Source of the DNA: Gambelia wislizenii
Lineage: Eukaryota; Chordata; Lepidosauria; Squamata; Crotaphytidae
Reading direction: 5' to 3'
Assembly (NCBI GenBank): GCA_030847615.1
Contig: JAUMIR010000003.1
Coordinates: 54,235,001 to 54,299,000, forward strand
Length of the DNA stretch: 64,000 nucleotides
In this document: in pieces, positions 48,190-60,779 of the stretch
Position numbering within the stretch: position 1 is the stretch's first letter
Layout: each line of letters starts with the position of its first letter
Made by a program: the position numbers and the translations under genes
The notes under the pieces: model-generated
The model's input: the letters and a program-made list of their open reading frames with translations, nothing else
The model's database searches: none
Told to the model about the DNA's origin: nothing

Positions 48190-48461
48190 GAACTGGTGGC
48201 GCAGTGGTTAAATGCCTGTACTGCAAGTCACCATGTTGCAAGTTCGATTCCAGCGGGCTCCAAGGTTCACTCAGCCTTCCATCCTTTCGTAGGTTGGTAA
48301 AATGAGTACCCGGCTTGTGGGGGCAATTAGCTAACACACATTGGAAGCTGCTTATCGCAGTGTAGATGTGTAAATAGCTATTGCTTAAAACAATTTGTAA
48401 GCCACTCTGATAGCCTTGAGGCTGAAGAGCGGGGTATAAATAAATAAATAAATAAATAAAA
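48190..48461 (+). mobile_element. tRNA-derived SINE, full-length, (AAAT)n tail
   Basis: The A-box region is TGGCGCAGTGGTTAAATGCC (about 48195-48214) and the B box GTTCGATTCC (48242-48251), spaced as in a tRNA-type pol III promoter. A non-tRNA body follows (CACTCAGCCTTCCATCC, GTGTAGATGTGTAAATAGC) with a 3' end GAAGAGCGGGGTATAAATA and at least five AAAT units. Relatives on the minus strand lie at 30427-30720 and 45529-45718. This is the best-preserved copy in the window. Confidence 0.88.
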
Positions 48462-48675
48462 CTTTATTCAAAATCCTGGTGACATTTTTGGATTCTAAAT
48501 TTGTTGCTTTTTTTGTTGATTCATCCTTATAAATAGTAGCTGAAGATGGCAACACACACACACAGGGCAGGCACACAAATCTGTCTCTCAGGCTACATAC
48601 ATCATTCAGCAGTATTAATTTAAAGCTGACCAACCCGTGATTTTTGTACTGGATCTAATATGTGAATCCAGTTTT

Positions 48676-49300
48676 CTATTTATTATTATTTTTATTAAAT
48701 CATACAATGAGCATAAATCAATCTCTCATCTATAATAAGTGATACGTAATATTCATCTTAAACATTAAAGTAAATTAGATAACCTTGACACCACTACAAA
48801 GTGAACCCCACCCCCAAGACCACATCTATACCATTTAACTATTCCAGTTTCTAAAATTGTAATGACTCTCTTGGAGGTGTATGTCTCTTTTTTCTTTAAA
48901 AAAAAAACATGCGACAAATGGCTTCCATATTTCATCAAAATCATTACTTTTCATTAATTTTTTTTTTACTTTAAATCTACTTAAACATCAATATCCTAAA
49001 CTTCTTTATACCATTCCTCTAATTTATAAACACCTTGAATCTTCCATTTTCTGGGTATCATTAATCTTGCTGCTGTTAGTATATTTGTGATCAAATTCTT
49101 GGTAACTTGAATGCAGTTAACCTTATTATAAATTATAAATTGATAATAATACTATACCTGGGCAAATTTTGAGATCTTGTCCCATTTGCCAACATTTCTC
49201 TACATATTTATAGCTCCACCATATGTGGATGTAGGTGCCAGTTTCCTGACATCCCATTGAATATTTTTTGTCTGTTTGCTAGTAGACATGCCATATCGTA
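48676..49300 (-). mobile_element. Possible LINE 3' UTR (minus strand)
   Basis: The + strand starts ATTTATTATTATTTTTATTAAATCATACAATG, the complement of a tail ending in AATAAAAATAATAATAAAT. The following 600 bp (AGCTCCACCATATGTGGATG near 49213) is AT-rich and non-coding, like the 3' UTR of an L1-type element. No reverse transcriptase is present to confirm it. Confidence 0.3.
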
Positions 49301-49313
49301 ATGAAAGTGTGGG

Positions 49314-49336
49314 CTTCCTTCCTTCCTTCCTTCCTT
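49314..49336. repeat. (TTCC)n microsatellite
   Basis: Five to six TTCC units, uninterrupted. Confidence 0.85.
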
Positions 49337-52300
49337 TGCTTATACTCAAACCCCAAAACAACTTTGAAGAATTGTGAGATGCTGGGATATTTTATACAGC
49401 TTGTCCCCAGCCCCATATCCAGAGAGGAACCCTGTTGAAATAAAGGACTTCCAGTATAAACACACCATGGGGTTGCATTGGAGGACCTAGTGATTCCTAG
49501 AGACAACACCTCTTTAGGCATTTTTTTGACAGAACTCTATGGTATGTGTTCCTATTTCTCCAGTTGTGGATAACTGAAACTGCAGGTATTGGTTCCACAG
49601 GTACAGGGAAGACCTTTATTTGTATGCTACATTTCTAGCCCCATTCAGGGACTGAGTAGCCATTGGATAGTGAAAACTTGAAGGGGCTCTTAAGAACATA
49701 TGGGCTAATTACACTTCTAGATGCTTTTGTGTGAAGTGGACACATCACTGGAATATGTGATTTGTGTTAGTTTGAAAAGAGCCTAAATGAATACAGATTT
49801 GTAAGTTTAGGGCTCCCTCCATGGGAAATTAATTGCTGGTGTTTAGGTTTCCCTCTATAGGAAATGAAATGCTGAATAATCAGGATTCATACAGGATGCT
49901 CTACATGGTTGTATGTTCCTTCCTATTAATCACATGATGACTAGAGGTGTAGCGAGGGCACATAACAGCATCTCTGAGAGGGTCCATTCTTGCTAGCCAC
50001 TACATCTACTCTATACCTATGGGTACCTCAAAAGAGGTTTCATTTTGGTTGTATACAATGCCCAGATTTTTTCCTACCACAAGGCGGGGAATATGGACTA
50101 GTTCCAATAGACAGTTGTGGCTTACCATTAGACAACAGCAATTTATTGGTTTTAAAACCCAGATCCTATGTGTGCCTATTGGCAAGACCCACACATGTTT
50201 ACTGGGACTCCATTTTATATATAAATAGGAATTGGTGCTTTAAATGTGACCTTATACATGTCTGCTTAGAGGTAGGATTCATTTTGATTAAATTATGTTT
50301 GTTTTTTCTTTGCTTTTATTTTCAGAACTTTTTGTAGGTGTAGCAAACACTATTCAGAATAAAATAATTAAAATGTTTTCCTCATCAAGAATGTGTGTGT
50401 GTGTGTGTTTCCTCTGCATCCTTTTATCTTTTTATCCTTTAGAATAATTTACTACAACAGATTTCTTATTAATTTCTGCGATGTTTTTTGAGAACTAAGA
50501 ATCTTGTCTCATGTCTTTGTAAAATTCAAATTGTTCCTGTTTTAAGCTGACACCTGAGTGCATGCCTTAGCACATTTTAAATTCTACAGAAATAATCTAG
50601 CAGGCAATATGGGTATTCATATCTTCAGAGGCTCACCTTTTATTTGTAAATATTTGTCACCATGGTGAAATAAATCCTCTTCCACAGTTCTAGATTCAGT
50701 TAAATGCTAGCATTTTACACCATAGTCTTAAATACCTTCTCAAAATTAAGTTCTTTGTAGTCTCTGAGACTGTCCTCAGAAAGTTCTAGAGCTGAGTAGA
50801 ATGGCAGGAGGCCCCACCCGTCCCTCCTACCACACCTGCTCAGACCCACCAGGCTCCTCAGTTTTTTTTTTCATCTGCCGACAGAGCAACATCTCCTATA
50901 GTTGCTGAGTTTAATTGGGGGGGGGTACTTTTAGCTAGAATATAGGATTGTAACTTTAACGTATTTCTTTGAATGTAAGTAATTAAGCACGTGCATAGGT
51001 ATCGGAGCCTATAGTTTATTTATTTTTGAAATCTAGAGATTAATATTGCAAGCTCATGTGTGCCTGATACAACTTATTTTTAAAATAAAAGTAAGTTTAG
51101 AATTGCACACCTAGGCAAAACTGATGTAGTGATGGTATTGCAAAATAACCTTAGTGCAGCTTTTATTTTATTTTGATAAGTGCTTAAGCTTTATTTGTTA
51201 ATTATTTATTTACTGGATTTATATCCCGCCTTTCTCCCAAAATGGGATTCAGTTTTGAGTAAGTTGTGCCCAGCTGAAGCTCTACACACTTTATAGTGGA
51301 AGTCATTTCATTGGGTGCATCAGCAGCTGGTGGCTTTTATGTCAGTGGGGCAGGAAATCCCACTGAACTTCAGAGGAATTATCCAAGGTGCTAAACCTGG
51401 GTTCAGAATAGGGTTCAACACCTTGGAGAGCTGCTTCCAACTTTAGACTAAAATGCAGAGCAGATTTAGCTCCTCACTGACATGGATGGTGTCACTATTC
51501 ATGCCTGCACACACCCTGAGGGTCCTATTCAGGAAACTGAGGTGGCTGTTGCTGTCATGGGATGGAAGAAGGGGCAGTTGTGTCCAGTTTCCTGTCTCCC
51601 ATGAATAGTTTACTGGCTGAGTCAAAACTACTGTAACTGCCCAGCTATCAGTTTGACATATTACACTAATGAAAATGGTGGTGTGATTTCACACAGTGAT
51701 CTGTGTGTGCCGGTGAGGAGCTAGGGCTAGGTATGAAAAGCATATAAGCTTTCTTTTCCATGCACAGGCCTCCATCTGTCAGAGGGTACACTCATGGATG
51801 TGTCTGTCTTTCCACACCTGTATCATTTATGTAGGATCTGGGTAGAGTTGAGAAATATTGCATTGTTTTAAATAAGCCACAAATGCTCATTTTCATTTTG
51901 GAAATTGTTGCTAATTTTTGTTTATTTTCCTACAGTGCTAAAGATTACACAAAACTTTTGGGTGGTGGTGGTGTTGGCTCCCCCCCCCACCAAACATCAC
52001 CCCATAACCCTCATGGATTTTTATTGATTTGTAATTTGTAATTTGTAAGCTGAAAAACAGTTGCTAGGAAGAACTCTAAACAATGATGAGTAGTTTACTT
52101 TTAGATTGGCAGAAACAGTAATATCACCTAGTGTGGAAATTCTAGGTAGTCATGACCCAAAAGTTAAAATGGGAACCAGATCTAACTAGATCTAACTAGA
52201 ATATCATGTTTTGTTCCAGTGGTGGCTGGTGGCTTGCAGTTTTAAGTGGGCCAGTGAATCTATCCAAATCTTAGTCCAAGTTGTTGAATCCTAATTCCAA

Positions 52301-53613
52301 AATTATTTTAATACCTTGGATAGTTCCTATAAACATCAGAAGAAAACAAGACAGGGTTGAATTCCTGAAAGACTTGGTTTTAATAATTTAAATTGCGATT
52401 TAAATCACTAGTGATGAAGATTCTACTTATTCATCATTCTTACTGGAAATGGTTTATTGTTTAATATAAACTTAATACATATTCAGAGATATAGGTTTCA
52501 ATAGAAGGTAGGCATAAACTAAGCAATTATTCTGAATTATTTGAGGTTAATTTTCAGTTCAGCCAAAATGGAATCCCTTACATTTATATCCATGTTCAAA
52601 TCATCTCTCCAAATTCCATATTAATTGACCCTCTCTGCACTTAGAGAGATGAAAATCCAAGAAAGAGAGAGAGAGAGAGAATGAATGAGAGGGTACACTT
52701 CATGTATATTCCCTGCAGAGTAGGACTGATCATGCTATCTTCCATCACCATAACATGCTGTTAATATATTCATGGAATATAATTAGGATTTCTAATTAGT
52801 TCTCATGATGGTTCTCATGATGTATCTTTGACCCAAATATTTTTTTTAGTCATTGCATTTAAAAAGATGAAATTAATTTAAATCAGCAAAATCTGATTTA
52901 ATTTTTTTAAAAATAATCTTTTATGCTTTTAAACAGTATTAACCCTGGCACTGGAGTAGATTCATTGATATGGGAGTTGCCACTGTTTTGTTTCATACTC
53001 CATGATAAGGGAATACCTGTACGAGGACAAATAAAAAGAAATAAAGTTGTGGACAAACTATTGACATCTTGTTGGTAGATAAGATATTTTAAAAAAATGT
53101 TTTAAAGGTACAAGCAGAATTTACAAAAAAAGACTTATTTGGTGCTTTGGAGGCTTTGACTTAAATGCATTTATTTTCTGCTAGGGTGTTATGCAGGTTT
53201 CAAATTACACCTTGACTGTTGTGACAAAGACTGATTTCTCTTTTTTAAAAGAATCAAAATCAAATTTGGGGCATTTTTGCAAATGATGATGCCTGACAGT
53301 GGTTTTTTGAATTGTATTGCAACTTCTTTGTTTGATCATATTTTATGGTGTTGGTGCCATATATGATGTGTACCCCCCTCCAACCCTTTAAAAATGCCTC
53401 TTCTCTACACACTGAATCAATTCAGTGCATGAGCAGTTTGTTGTTAGGGTTTTTCCATAGGCAGCCATTCATTGGGCTTGCTCTGCTTGAGGAGTTTCAT
53501 TCAACCTTCCTTATCAGGCATACTGACAGCCCTTTTCCTCAATCTCATGTTCACCTTTGCTTTCTAAAAGATGCGGCCGCAAATCAGATTGCATTAATGG
53601 AAAATACCCTGGC
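49337..53613 (+). other. EPHA4 intron 3, no gene seen
   Basis: Intron. It holds (TG)n at about 50393-50409, a G-run at about 50925, a poly-C run at about 51979, a short (GA)n at about 52664-52680 and an L2-type tail complement at about 51196-51245 (TATCCCGCCTTTCTCCCAAA). No gene was recognised. Confidence 0.5.
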
Positions 53614-53661
53614 CTACTGACACAACAGACTGATTTTTTACTACTGACACAACAGACTGAT
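53614..53661 (+). repeat. Two direct copies of a 21-bp sequence
   Basis: The sequence CTACTGACACAACAGACTGA plus T occurs at 53614-53634 and 53641-53661, exact, with a 27-bp period. It looks like a local duplication. Confidence 0.9.
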
Positions 53662-53775
53662 GGAGTGTGAGCTATTGGGATACTCTGGGTCTTTTCCTTC
53701 TGTGAAAACTACCACATTTTAAAGGCTTCAAGACTGAGACTGCTGTAATGGGATTTGGATATCCCTCCTTTTGTT

Positions 53776-53870
53776 TGCTTTTCACTCACTGTTGATTATC
53801 ATGGGTGTTAATATTGTTGATTATCATGGGTGCTTTTCACTCACTGTTGATTATCATGGGTGTTAATATT
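53776..53870 (+). repeat. Partial tandem duplication, 55-bp period
   Basis: A 40-bp sequence (TGCTTTTCACTCACTGTTGA... to GTGTTAATATT) is present at 53776-53815 and 53831-53870. Between them is an extra partial copy, GTTGATTATCATGGG. All repeats are exact. Confidence 0.9.
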
Positions 53871-56526
53871 AACTATTTCAGCTGAACAATGGGATGATAT
53901 GGAGACTTCTGTTTTTACCCCTCACCCAGTTCCTGAGACCCATCAAAAATATTAGCTGTTTTTCTGTATATTTTCTGAGCAGAGAGGAGCCAAACCAAAA
54001 GCATGAAATCTTAAAGGGATGATCCTGGAAACAGTGTAACAAGCCAAAGTCCATTATAACCTGGGCACTGAAGTCTTTTTTGTTGATTACTTACTTGTGC
54101 CAAGGCATTTCACTGTCCAATCTTGGCATATTTCTTTAATGAGGTATGATTCATATTGATTCCCACAAGGTTTATTATTTATTACCTGCTCAGGCTGGAA
54201 TGTTTAGCTATGATGTGTATCTATTTTTTTTTAGTTAATTAACATTAACACCAGACCTTTAAAAAAAAAAAAAGTTTCCAAGGCACCACCTCCTGTCCTA
54301 ACCCACACAGGTGAATTTCACAAGCACATCATCTTCTCTCATAGCTTAAGCATCCGGACACACCTTTCTAATTGTCATTTATATCTGCCTGTCAGTGCCT
54401 GTGGCAGTTACTGAGCTCACATTTTCATAAATTTGCTGAAGACTTCCTAATACACTGCAAATAGAATTTGAAAGTGTGTACAGCCTGCTTTGCCTCTCCA
54501 TCAGTTTGCTGAACATACTTTGGGTTTCCCCCCTTCCCCATCATGAGATCACTTAAGGGGTCCTTAGAAAACTGCTCCTGCTTTGCAGGTATGCAGTATT
54601 AGAAAAAGTGACCTTGGCTTCTAGGCTGCTTTGCATTGCAAATATCCTGTATCCATTGGCTTACAGAACATGCAGTTCAAGTGTGGGAACTCAATTCTGA
54701 AGCAGAGTTTAACCCTCCGTTGCCTTGTGCATGCACAATGGAGTAATGCCTCACACTCTTAATATATGAGTTAGTACTGATGTGTACACAGGGTGTTCCT
54801 TAGTATCCACAGGTAAAACTGAAAACATGACACAAAGTGCTCGAAAGCTGACTGCCTTATTATAAAAGAAGCTCCATTTGGTCTTTTGTAACATTTTCTG
54901 CATGGCAGGTAGAAGAATTTTCCATTTCTTTTCCCTTATCAAAATTCCAGTGGTGATTCTCCTGTGTGTGATTGGCGGTCGGTGGGTTAGGATGTCTTTT
55001 TCCTACCCAGAATTTAAATGCACTAAATCATGTCCACATCCCAAGCAGGTTTTTAGGGGGTTATTTTGTGTGCTGTAAAGAAGTGCATGCAAGCTGCTAT
55101 TATGCATGAATGGCCTTCTTTGTTCTTCTCCCCCTATGGGTCTCTCAAGCACTAGGGAGCAAAAAGGAGGGATATTTCATTTAGAGGGAGAATTGGGTTA
55201 TCAGTGTGCTACATGCTATTGAAGCTCTAAAACAAATATCCAGGTAGTCATATTTTAAGGAGCGCAAAGCACATCCAGTGCAGTGATGTCATTAACTATC
55301 TGCACAGGCAAATTCCCCTCACCCTTTTACGTTGACAAAGGTGTTTATGCTGCCACTGCTGTTTGTGACTGGCACAAGGCAAGAGGTGCTGTGCATAGCA
55401 ACAAAATCAGAGAGAAGCCGACCTATCTGATTACTTTCCCTACTGAATGGCCGATCCTGCAGACTCACAGATTTTACTGACACTGTCTGTGCAAATGTAC
55501 TGAACCGCTCGCTAGTGGTTGCTTTTTGGCTGAAAATTCACAGCGGAGTTATATGTGTAGAGAATAAACTTGACGCATCAGACATGCCATAACTAATTCA
55601 TCGCAGCCATTACTTCACCTCGTCACTACCTTGGCTCTTCTGTTGTGTTGCTGTTTTTATGTTACTGTTTTAACAGAAGATGCTGGTTTATGTTTGTTCA
55701 CATCAGGTACTATTGTAACATGGATGAAGGCATGAAAAATGATGCCTTTTCATTAATGAGTTGCCCCTGCAAGAGCATAAAACGTCAACACTCAAGTTAC
55801 ACTTGGTGCATAAATGATTTAAGCATAGTTACACATAAGGAGAACAAATATTTCAGATATTTTGCTGTTGATGTTATCATAAGCTTAAAACTTTCAAGTG
55901 AAAAGCAGCAAATATTCATAAGCAGAAGCACAAATTAGACAAAATTAAATAACTTAAATAAGTCAAGAACAATTTTGTTGAGGGCCATGATTTAACTTTT
56001 GACTAAGTGCTTTGGGAATTGCAATAGGTGGAATGGTCAGAGAAATATTGAATATATTGACATAAAATTAGTATATTAGTATTTATATTAGTATAAATAC
56101 ACACACACACACACACACATTAGTATACACACACACACTTGCCTCTCATCAAAGCAAGTGTAATGTTTATGTCACACAACATAGATGAGAATATACCGAT
56201 GTCTGTGCCTACAGTTTTAAGACTACACCTAAGTTCATTAGTGATTTGCTAACTGAAAAACAATAACCAGAAAAAGAAAATATTCTATTTCTACAAAGAA
56301 CATTAAAAAAGAGGGGGGAAAGCCAAAATATTGCAATTGGATTCCTCACTATAGCAAGCTGTACATTACTCATTGCTCTCTGATGGTGTAATAAGCATTC
56401 ACAAATTAGATACCTGAGGCTGCCCGGTCTTATACACCTTGGACGTGTAAAACTCCCATTGATGAAAACTCAGCTTTCTTTGTGGTGTTAGGTTGTAGTT
56501 CATGAAACAGTGGGTAGACTGGGTTA

Positions 56527-56557
<31 letters not shown>

Positions 56558-57189
56558 CTTTATTCATGTATCACAAAAAAAAAAACCCCCACTTTGAGTT
56601 ACTCATTGTGAAGTCCTCAGCATATTCCTTTTCTTCTGACCACACTTAATGTGTGTGGATGTCTCTGCTTCTATTTTTGACACCAATGTAAATTCTTGGT
56701 TTTCCAAATGGCTTTGAATCTATACAAAATATTCAGCGAATCATAAAAAATACAGCCTGTTGAAGGCAGCAGTAGTGCAGAGCCTAATGGAAGAAAAACA
56801 GATAGTATCTGTGTACCAGTTTATATGGAATGGGCAAATTGTGGGCACATTGATTTCTCCTGTGGTTTGAACCAAACTCTGAAATGAACCTTGAAGTGTT
56901 CAGTAATAACTACAAAGCCAAGAACTAGTTTTACATATTATCTTCTGTTTTGTTTTGACTGCTGATTTCAGTAGTTCAAGGCCCTGTCTTAGAAACATAT
57001 GACTCCAAATGCCATATTTGGATAAATATTTCCTCACACACATACTTGAACTATAATAAAAAGCAAACATATTTATTTCAATACAAAGAAAGGAACAATA
57101 GCATGAAAAACTGCCTAATTTGTCAAACAAAAGGCTAGACTAAGGAAAATTTGCCCCCGAATTTCAGTTTAAATGTAATCATTTGTCTT
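53871..57189 (+). other. EPHA4 intron 3, no gene seen
   Basis: Intron with an (AC)n at 56099-56119 followed by a smaller one to 56138, and a (TG)n at 56529-56557. A single GCGGCCGC sits just upstream at 53573-53580. No genes or clear mobile elements were recognised. Confidence 0.5.
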
Positions 57190-57300
57190 CAATTTTATCT
57201 GTATTGTATTTTAATTTTTGTAAGCCGCCCCGATTGTTTTAACAGAGGGGCGGGGTATAAATAAATTTTATTATTATTTATTATTATTATTATTCAGTTT
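57190..57300 (+). repeat. SINE/LINE 3' tail with (ATT)n
   Basis: GTAAGCCGCCCCGATTGTTT, a short GAGGGGCGGGGTATAAATAA hairpin-like stretch, then ATT units to 57296. This is a dispersed ending in squamate repeats; the body of the element is missing or unrecognisable. Confidence 0.55.
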
Positions 57301-57324
57301 CTACCCACAGACTTGGGCTATTTT

Positions 57325-57475
57325 TTTTATTAGCTACAATTATACCCAGCCTTTCCTTTAAGAAACTCAAAGGATCATACAAACCCATCCTCTTCTCTAC
57401 TTTATCTTTACAATAACCCTGTAAGATAGGACAGGCTGAGGGAGAGTGTTTGGCCCAAGGTCACAGTGGGAAATT
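57325..57475 (-). repeat. MIR-like CORE-SINE (minus strand)
   Basis: The + strand has CTTTACAATAACCCTGTAAG, GGCCCAAGGTCACAGTGGG and AATTGAACCTGG. These are the complements of the MIR core (GGGTTGTTGTGAGG type), the TGTGACCTTGGGC block and the tRNA B-box side. It is old and diverged. Confidence 0.55.
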
Positions 57476-59589
57476 GAACCTGGATCCGACTGTCTTAACC
57501 AACTGGAACCAAGTGTCCCAACTGTCTTGACCACTTGGCAATCTGGTTCTGATTTGCTAGCCAGATGTCCTATACATTGTGTTTGTAAGGTAACCTCAAA
57601 GATGGCAGCATTTCGCTCAGTCAGCGGTGTGGCAGGAGGTTGCTCCTCAGTTATGAGTTATTGAGTATGTAGAGATGAACATCCTCTTTAGCAAAGGCCC
57701 TGGATAAGAGATGGTATCATGAAAGGAACTGAAGTAATTTGAGAAGGCAGTGTAAACAGCAGTCCTCTTCCAGTTGTCAGACCAGGCAGATAAACTAGGA
57801 AGTTTTCTGTAAGAAAACCTTACTTGCCAGATAGCCTGTTTTATTTGGGTTTTTAAATTAATGGTTTGATCATCTATAGACACCCTCTGTGCGGTAAAGA
57901 GCTGGCATCAAACATAGACTTCAAATGTTGAAAAGCTCTATAAAAAGATTTCTGCTTCAAAAAGGGGCAGACTTCTAGTACTGTTAAGACTAGTATACAT
58001 TAGGTTCTTCTGATACCTGAGGCACATCCACAAGTCTTGTGCAAATACATTTCTGCTTGTACCAATTTACTGTATTCCCTTTATTTTTAAACAAACAAAA
58101 CAAGCCTCTCCATTTGGGAGATCCAAGTTCTAGTACCCACTGAACCATTAAAATTTTCTGGTATCCTTGGACCTGTCACTCTCCCTAAGCATGTCCCCAC
58201 ATCACGTGGTGGTTTTGTGAACAAAGTGAAAATGAGGAGATCCACATGTGCTACCTTGAGAAGGAAGGAAAGATGGGAGAAAAATGTAAGATGTAAAATA
58301 AATAAAAATACATTACTGTAGTAGCCTTCTAGGCAACTCTGACAGTTGCTGTTTTGTACCATTAGGTTGTCACAATGCTGAGGGTTATGGTTTTCTAAAG
58401 CTTTGTGCACACTTAACAGCAATGTACACTCACTGCAGTATTAAACAGGGCATGAGTAATTCTGTCATCTGCAGTTGTCCTTCCTCTTCTTCCAAAGTAC
58501 CCACCACACTCCGTGGTCCTTAGGTTTGACAATGGTGAATTGTACACTGACTGCAAAGGTGTCCCATAAAATGGTTGCGGTGTTTTGCCTTCTGGCTGCC
58601 AGTGATAATTCAGCTGCAATTAATTCTGCCATATGTACTGAGTGGAACTACGTTGGCAGAGTTGTCACACAGCAGTGTGTCCTAGTCACAAACACTTCTT
58701 AGAATGCACAATGGCTTTGCATGAAAGTTTGCATGAGCTTAAGGTGTTTTTGTTTGTTTGTTTGTTTTTTTGAAAGGTACAAATTGCTAAACTTTTAGAG
58801 TGGCTCTACCAGGCTGCAGATATTCTTCTTTGTAAATTTGACATTGGTGGGAAAGCAGACCTGACTCTTGCAAGCTGCTCTCCTGAGCACAAAAGGCTAA
58901 TTTATTTATTTTGCTGGTGTGAGGTTACCCTGTCACTGATACACCAAAGCTCCACTGTACTAAGCCATTTTAAGCACCTTTGGGATGTCACCAAGAGCAT
59001 TCTGTTAATCATTGTAGTAAAATTAAACCTTAATACCTTTTATTGAAACTAGATAAACTAATGACATAGGAACTGTAAACTGATAGCTTTAATCTTATCA
59101 TTAAGATACAGGGCCAAAATCAGAGGTGATAAGGGCAGCAAGTAGTAATGCCTTAGAGCATTTTAAGCAGTAGCTGTATTTAGAAAGCTGCCTTGTAAAA
59201 ACAGTAACCGAGGGGTTGTTGCTACTAATTTCCATATTAGATGTGCTCTTTAAACAAATGACTAGTCTTCCTGTTGACTGATTCCCTGGCATAAGTGCAA
59301 AGAGATTAGGGCTGCAGTTTGGATTCCATATCCACCCTCCCTCTCTTGGGCACCATCAAGCCCTGTGGATCTGAATGCTCCATGATGGATCGCAGCATTC
59401 AAAACAGATTCAGCAATCCAGCATGGACTTGCAAAATTGAATTTGCTTAGCATGTCCCAGTTACCGACAAGCAGTATCATTTGCTGTAATTTCTTTAACA
59501 CATACTGGGTTTTTTCTCCCAGCTAGAGTTTTTCAAATAGAAATTTTTGTGTGCTATAGCACCCTGGCAAAGAAGATAGGCATACCACA
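57476..59589 (+). other. EPHA4 intron 3, no gene seen
   Basis: Unremarkable intron. A TTTG repeat at about 58749-58766 is the only simple pattern. Confidence 0.45.
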
Positions 59590-59709
59590 GCTTAGAAACA
59601 TTACTGTTTTTAGACAACAATTGCCAGAATGATCCAGCCATCATGGCCAATAGCCATGGTGGCTGAGGCATTCTGGGAGCTGTCATCCCCAAAAGTAACA
59701 TTTCTTAGC
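59590..59709. mobile_element. Palindromic MITE-like repeat, 120 bp
   Basis: The left part GCTTAGAAACATTACTG...CCAGAATGATCCAGCCATCATGG is mirrored by CCATGGTGGCTGAGGCATTC...AAAGTAACATTTCTTAGC. The palindrome is nearly continuous with a short centre around 59645-59655. It is non-coding. Confidence 0.6.
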
Positions 59710-59821
59710 TCTGGATATACTGTAGCCTAAGAACACTGCAAGATGTGCTAAACCATGTAGAAGTGTTATATGCCCCAACTGGAATTCGTGGTTCCAGCCT
59801 AGACTCAAGTTGTGTGTGTGT

Positions 59822-59848
59822 GGGGGGGGGGGGGGTTGGTTGGTTGGT
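59822..59848 (+). repeat. Poly-G tract followed by TTGG units
   Basis: Fourteen G (59822-59835) after a short TG run, then TTGGTTGGTTGG. It is a possible quadruplex-forming tract. Confidence 0.85.
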
Positions 59849-59987
59849 AACATACCACTCCATTCCCCATGTTCAGATAATTTTTGCAGTGTGCATCGTG
59901 GCAGTGGGTGCCATGGGAACTATAAGCAAAGAAAAATAAAATGCAAACATGTTGCCTATCCCTGGTCCAAGGCACCTGCACTTATCT

Positions 59988-60240
59988 TCATAGAATCATA
60001 GAGTTAAAAGAGACTACAAAGGCCATCTAGACCAACCCCCTGGTATGCAGGAATACCTAATCAAAGCATTTCTGACAGATGGCCATCCAGCCTGTTTAAA
60101 AATCTCCAAAGAAGGAGATTCCATCACACTCTGAGGGAGCACATTCCACTGCTGAACAGCTCTTACTGTCTTCATAGTGGTGAAAAGATGTATGTTGCAG
60201 CAACTCTTAAATTGCATAGGAGACAGCCCTTTTGAAAATC
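59988..60240 (-). mobile_element. CR1 LINE 3'-end fragment (minus strand)
   Basis: It starts TCATAGAATCATAGAGTT, the complement of the CR1 terminal repeat. AAGGCCATCTAGACCAACCC, GATGGCCATCCAGCC and CATTCCACTGCTGAACAGC follow, matching in reverse the end of the copy at 31180-32392. About 250 bp is kept and no frame is intact. Confidence 0.88.
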
Positions 60241-60779
60241 CTCAGTGCTATGTATCCATCACTCTTTTACTTACCTCCAACATGCAACCTATCCCTACCC
60301 CCTGCCACACTACCAAGATTTTCCCCACTATTGCTCTACACTATGTCTAGACTATTTCATTTCCACTGTAGGAGATGATAAATATTCCTCTGCAGTATTT
60401 TCCCTGTTTTCAAATGTCACAAACTGTTGTGGAGGAATTGTTCTGCAGAGAGAAATATAAGTTTCTTGTGAAACATCCCCTTCCCATTTTCTGCACAGAA
60501 AACAGGTTGCAGAATAAAATATGGATTTCCCCCCCCCTCCGAATTATTCCTCCAGTTGGGGAAAAAACTGTTGTAAACTTAAGTTAGTCCAAAGTGGGGC
60601 AGCACTATTGTGAGCTGGGAGAGGCAGTTTGGTTTTATTATTTTGTGGTTTCTGAACTTTTATATCAAGTTCTAAATGTCAGCTTTGACCTTTAGGCCTA
60701 ACCCCTCTCTAGTATGGAAACTACATTAATTTTCCAGCAGTGTGGGGAGGGAATCTTTAAGACTGAGTCTTAAAATGAT
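60241..60779 (+). other. EPHA4 intron 3, no gene seen
   Basis: Intron with a poly-C run at about 60529-60538. Nothing else was recognised. Confidence 0.45.

Noticed and set aside
48190..48270. Genuine tRNA gene
   Set aside because: A- and B-box-like sequences are present, but the cloverleaf stems cannot be formed convincingly and the sequence continues into a SINE body with an AAAT tail.
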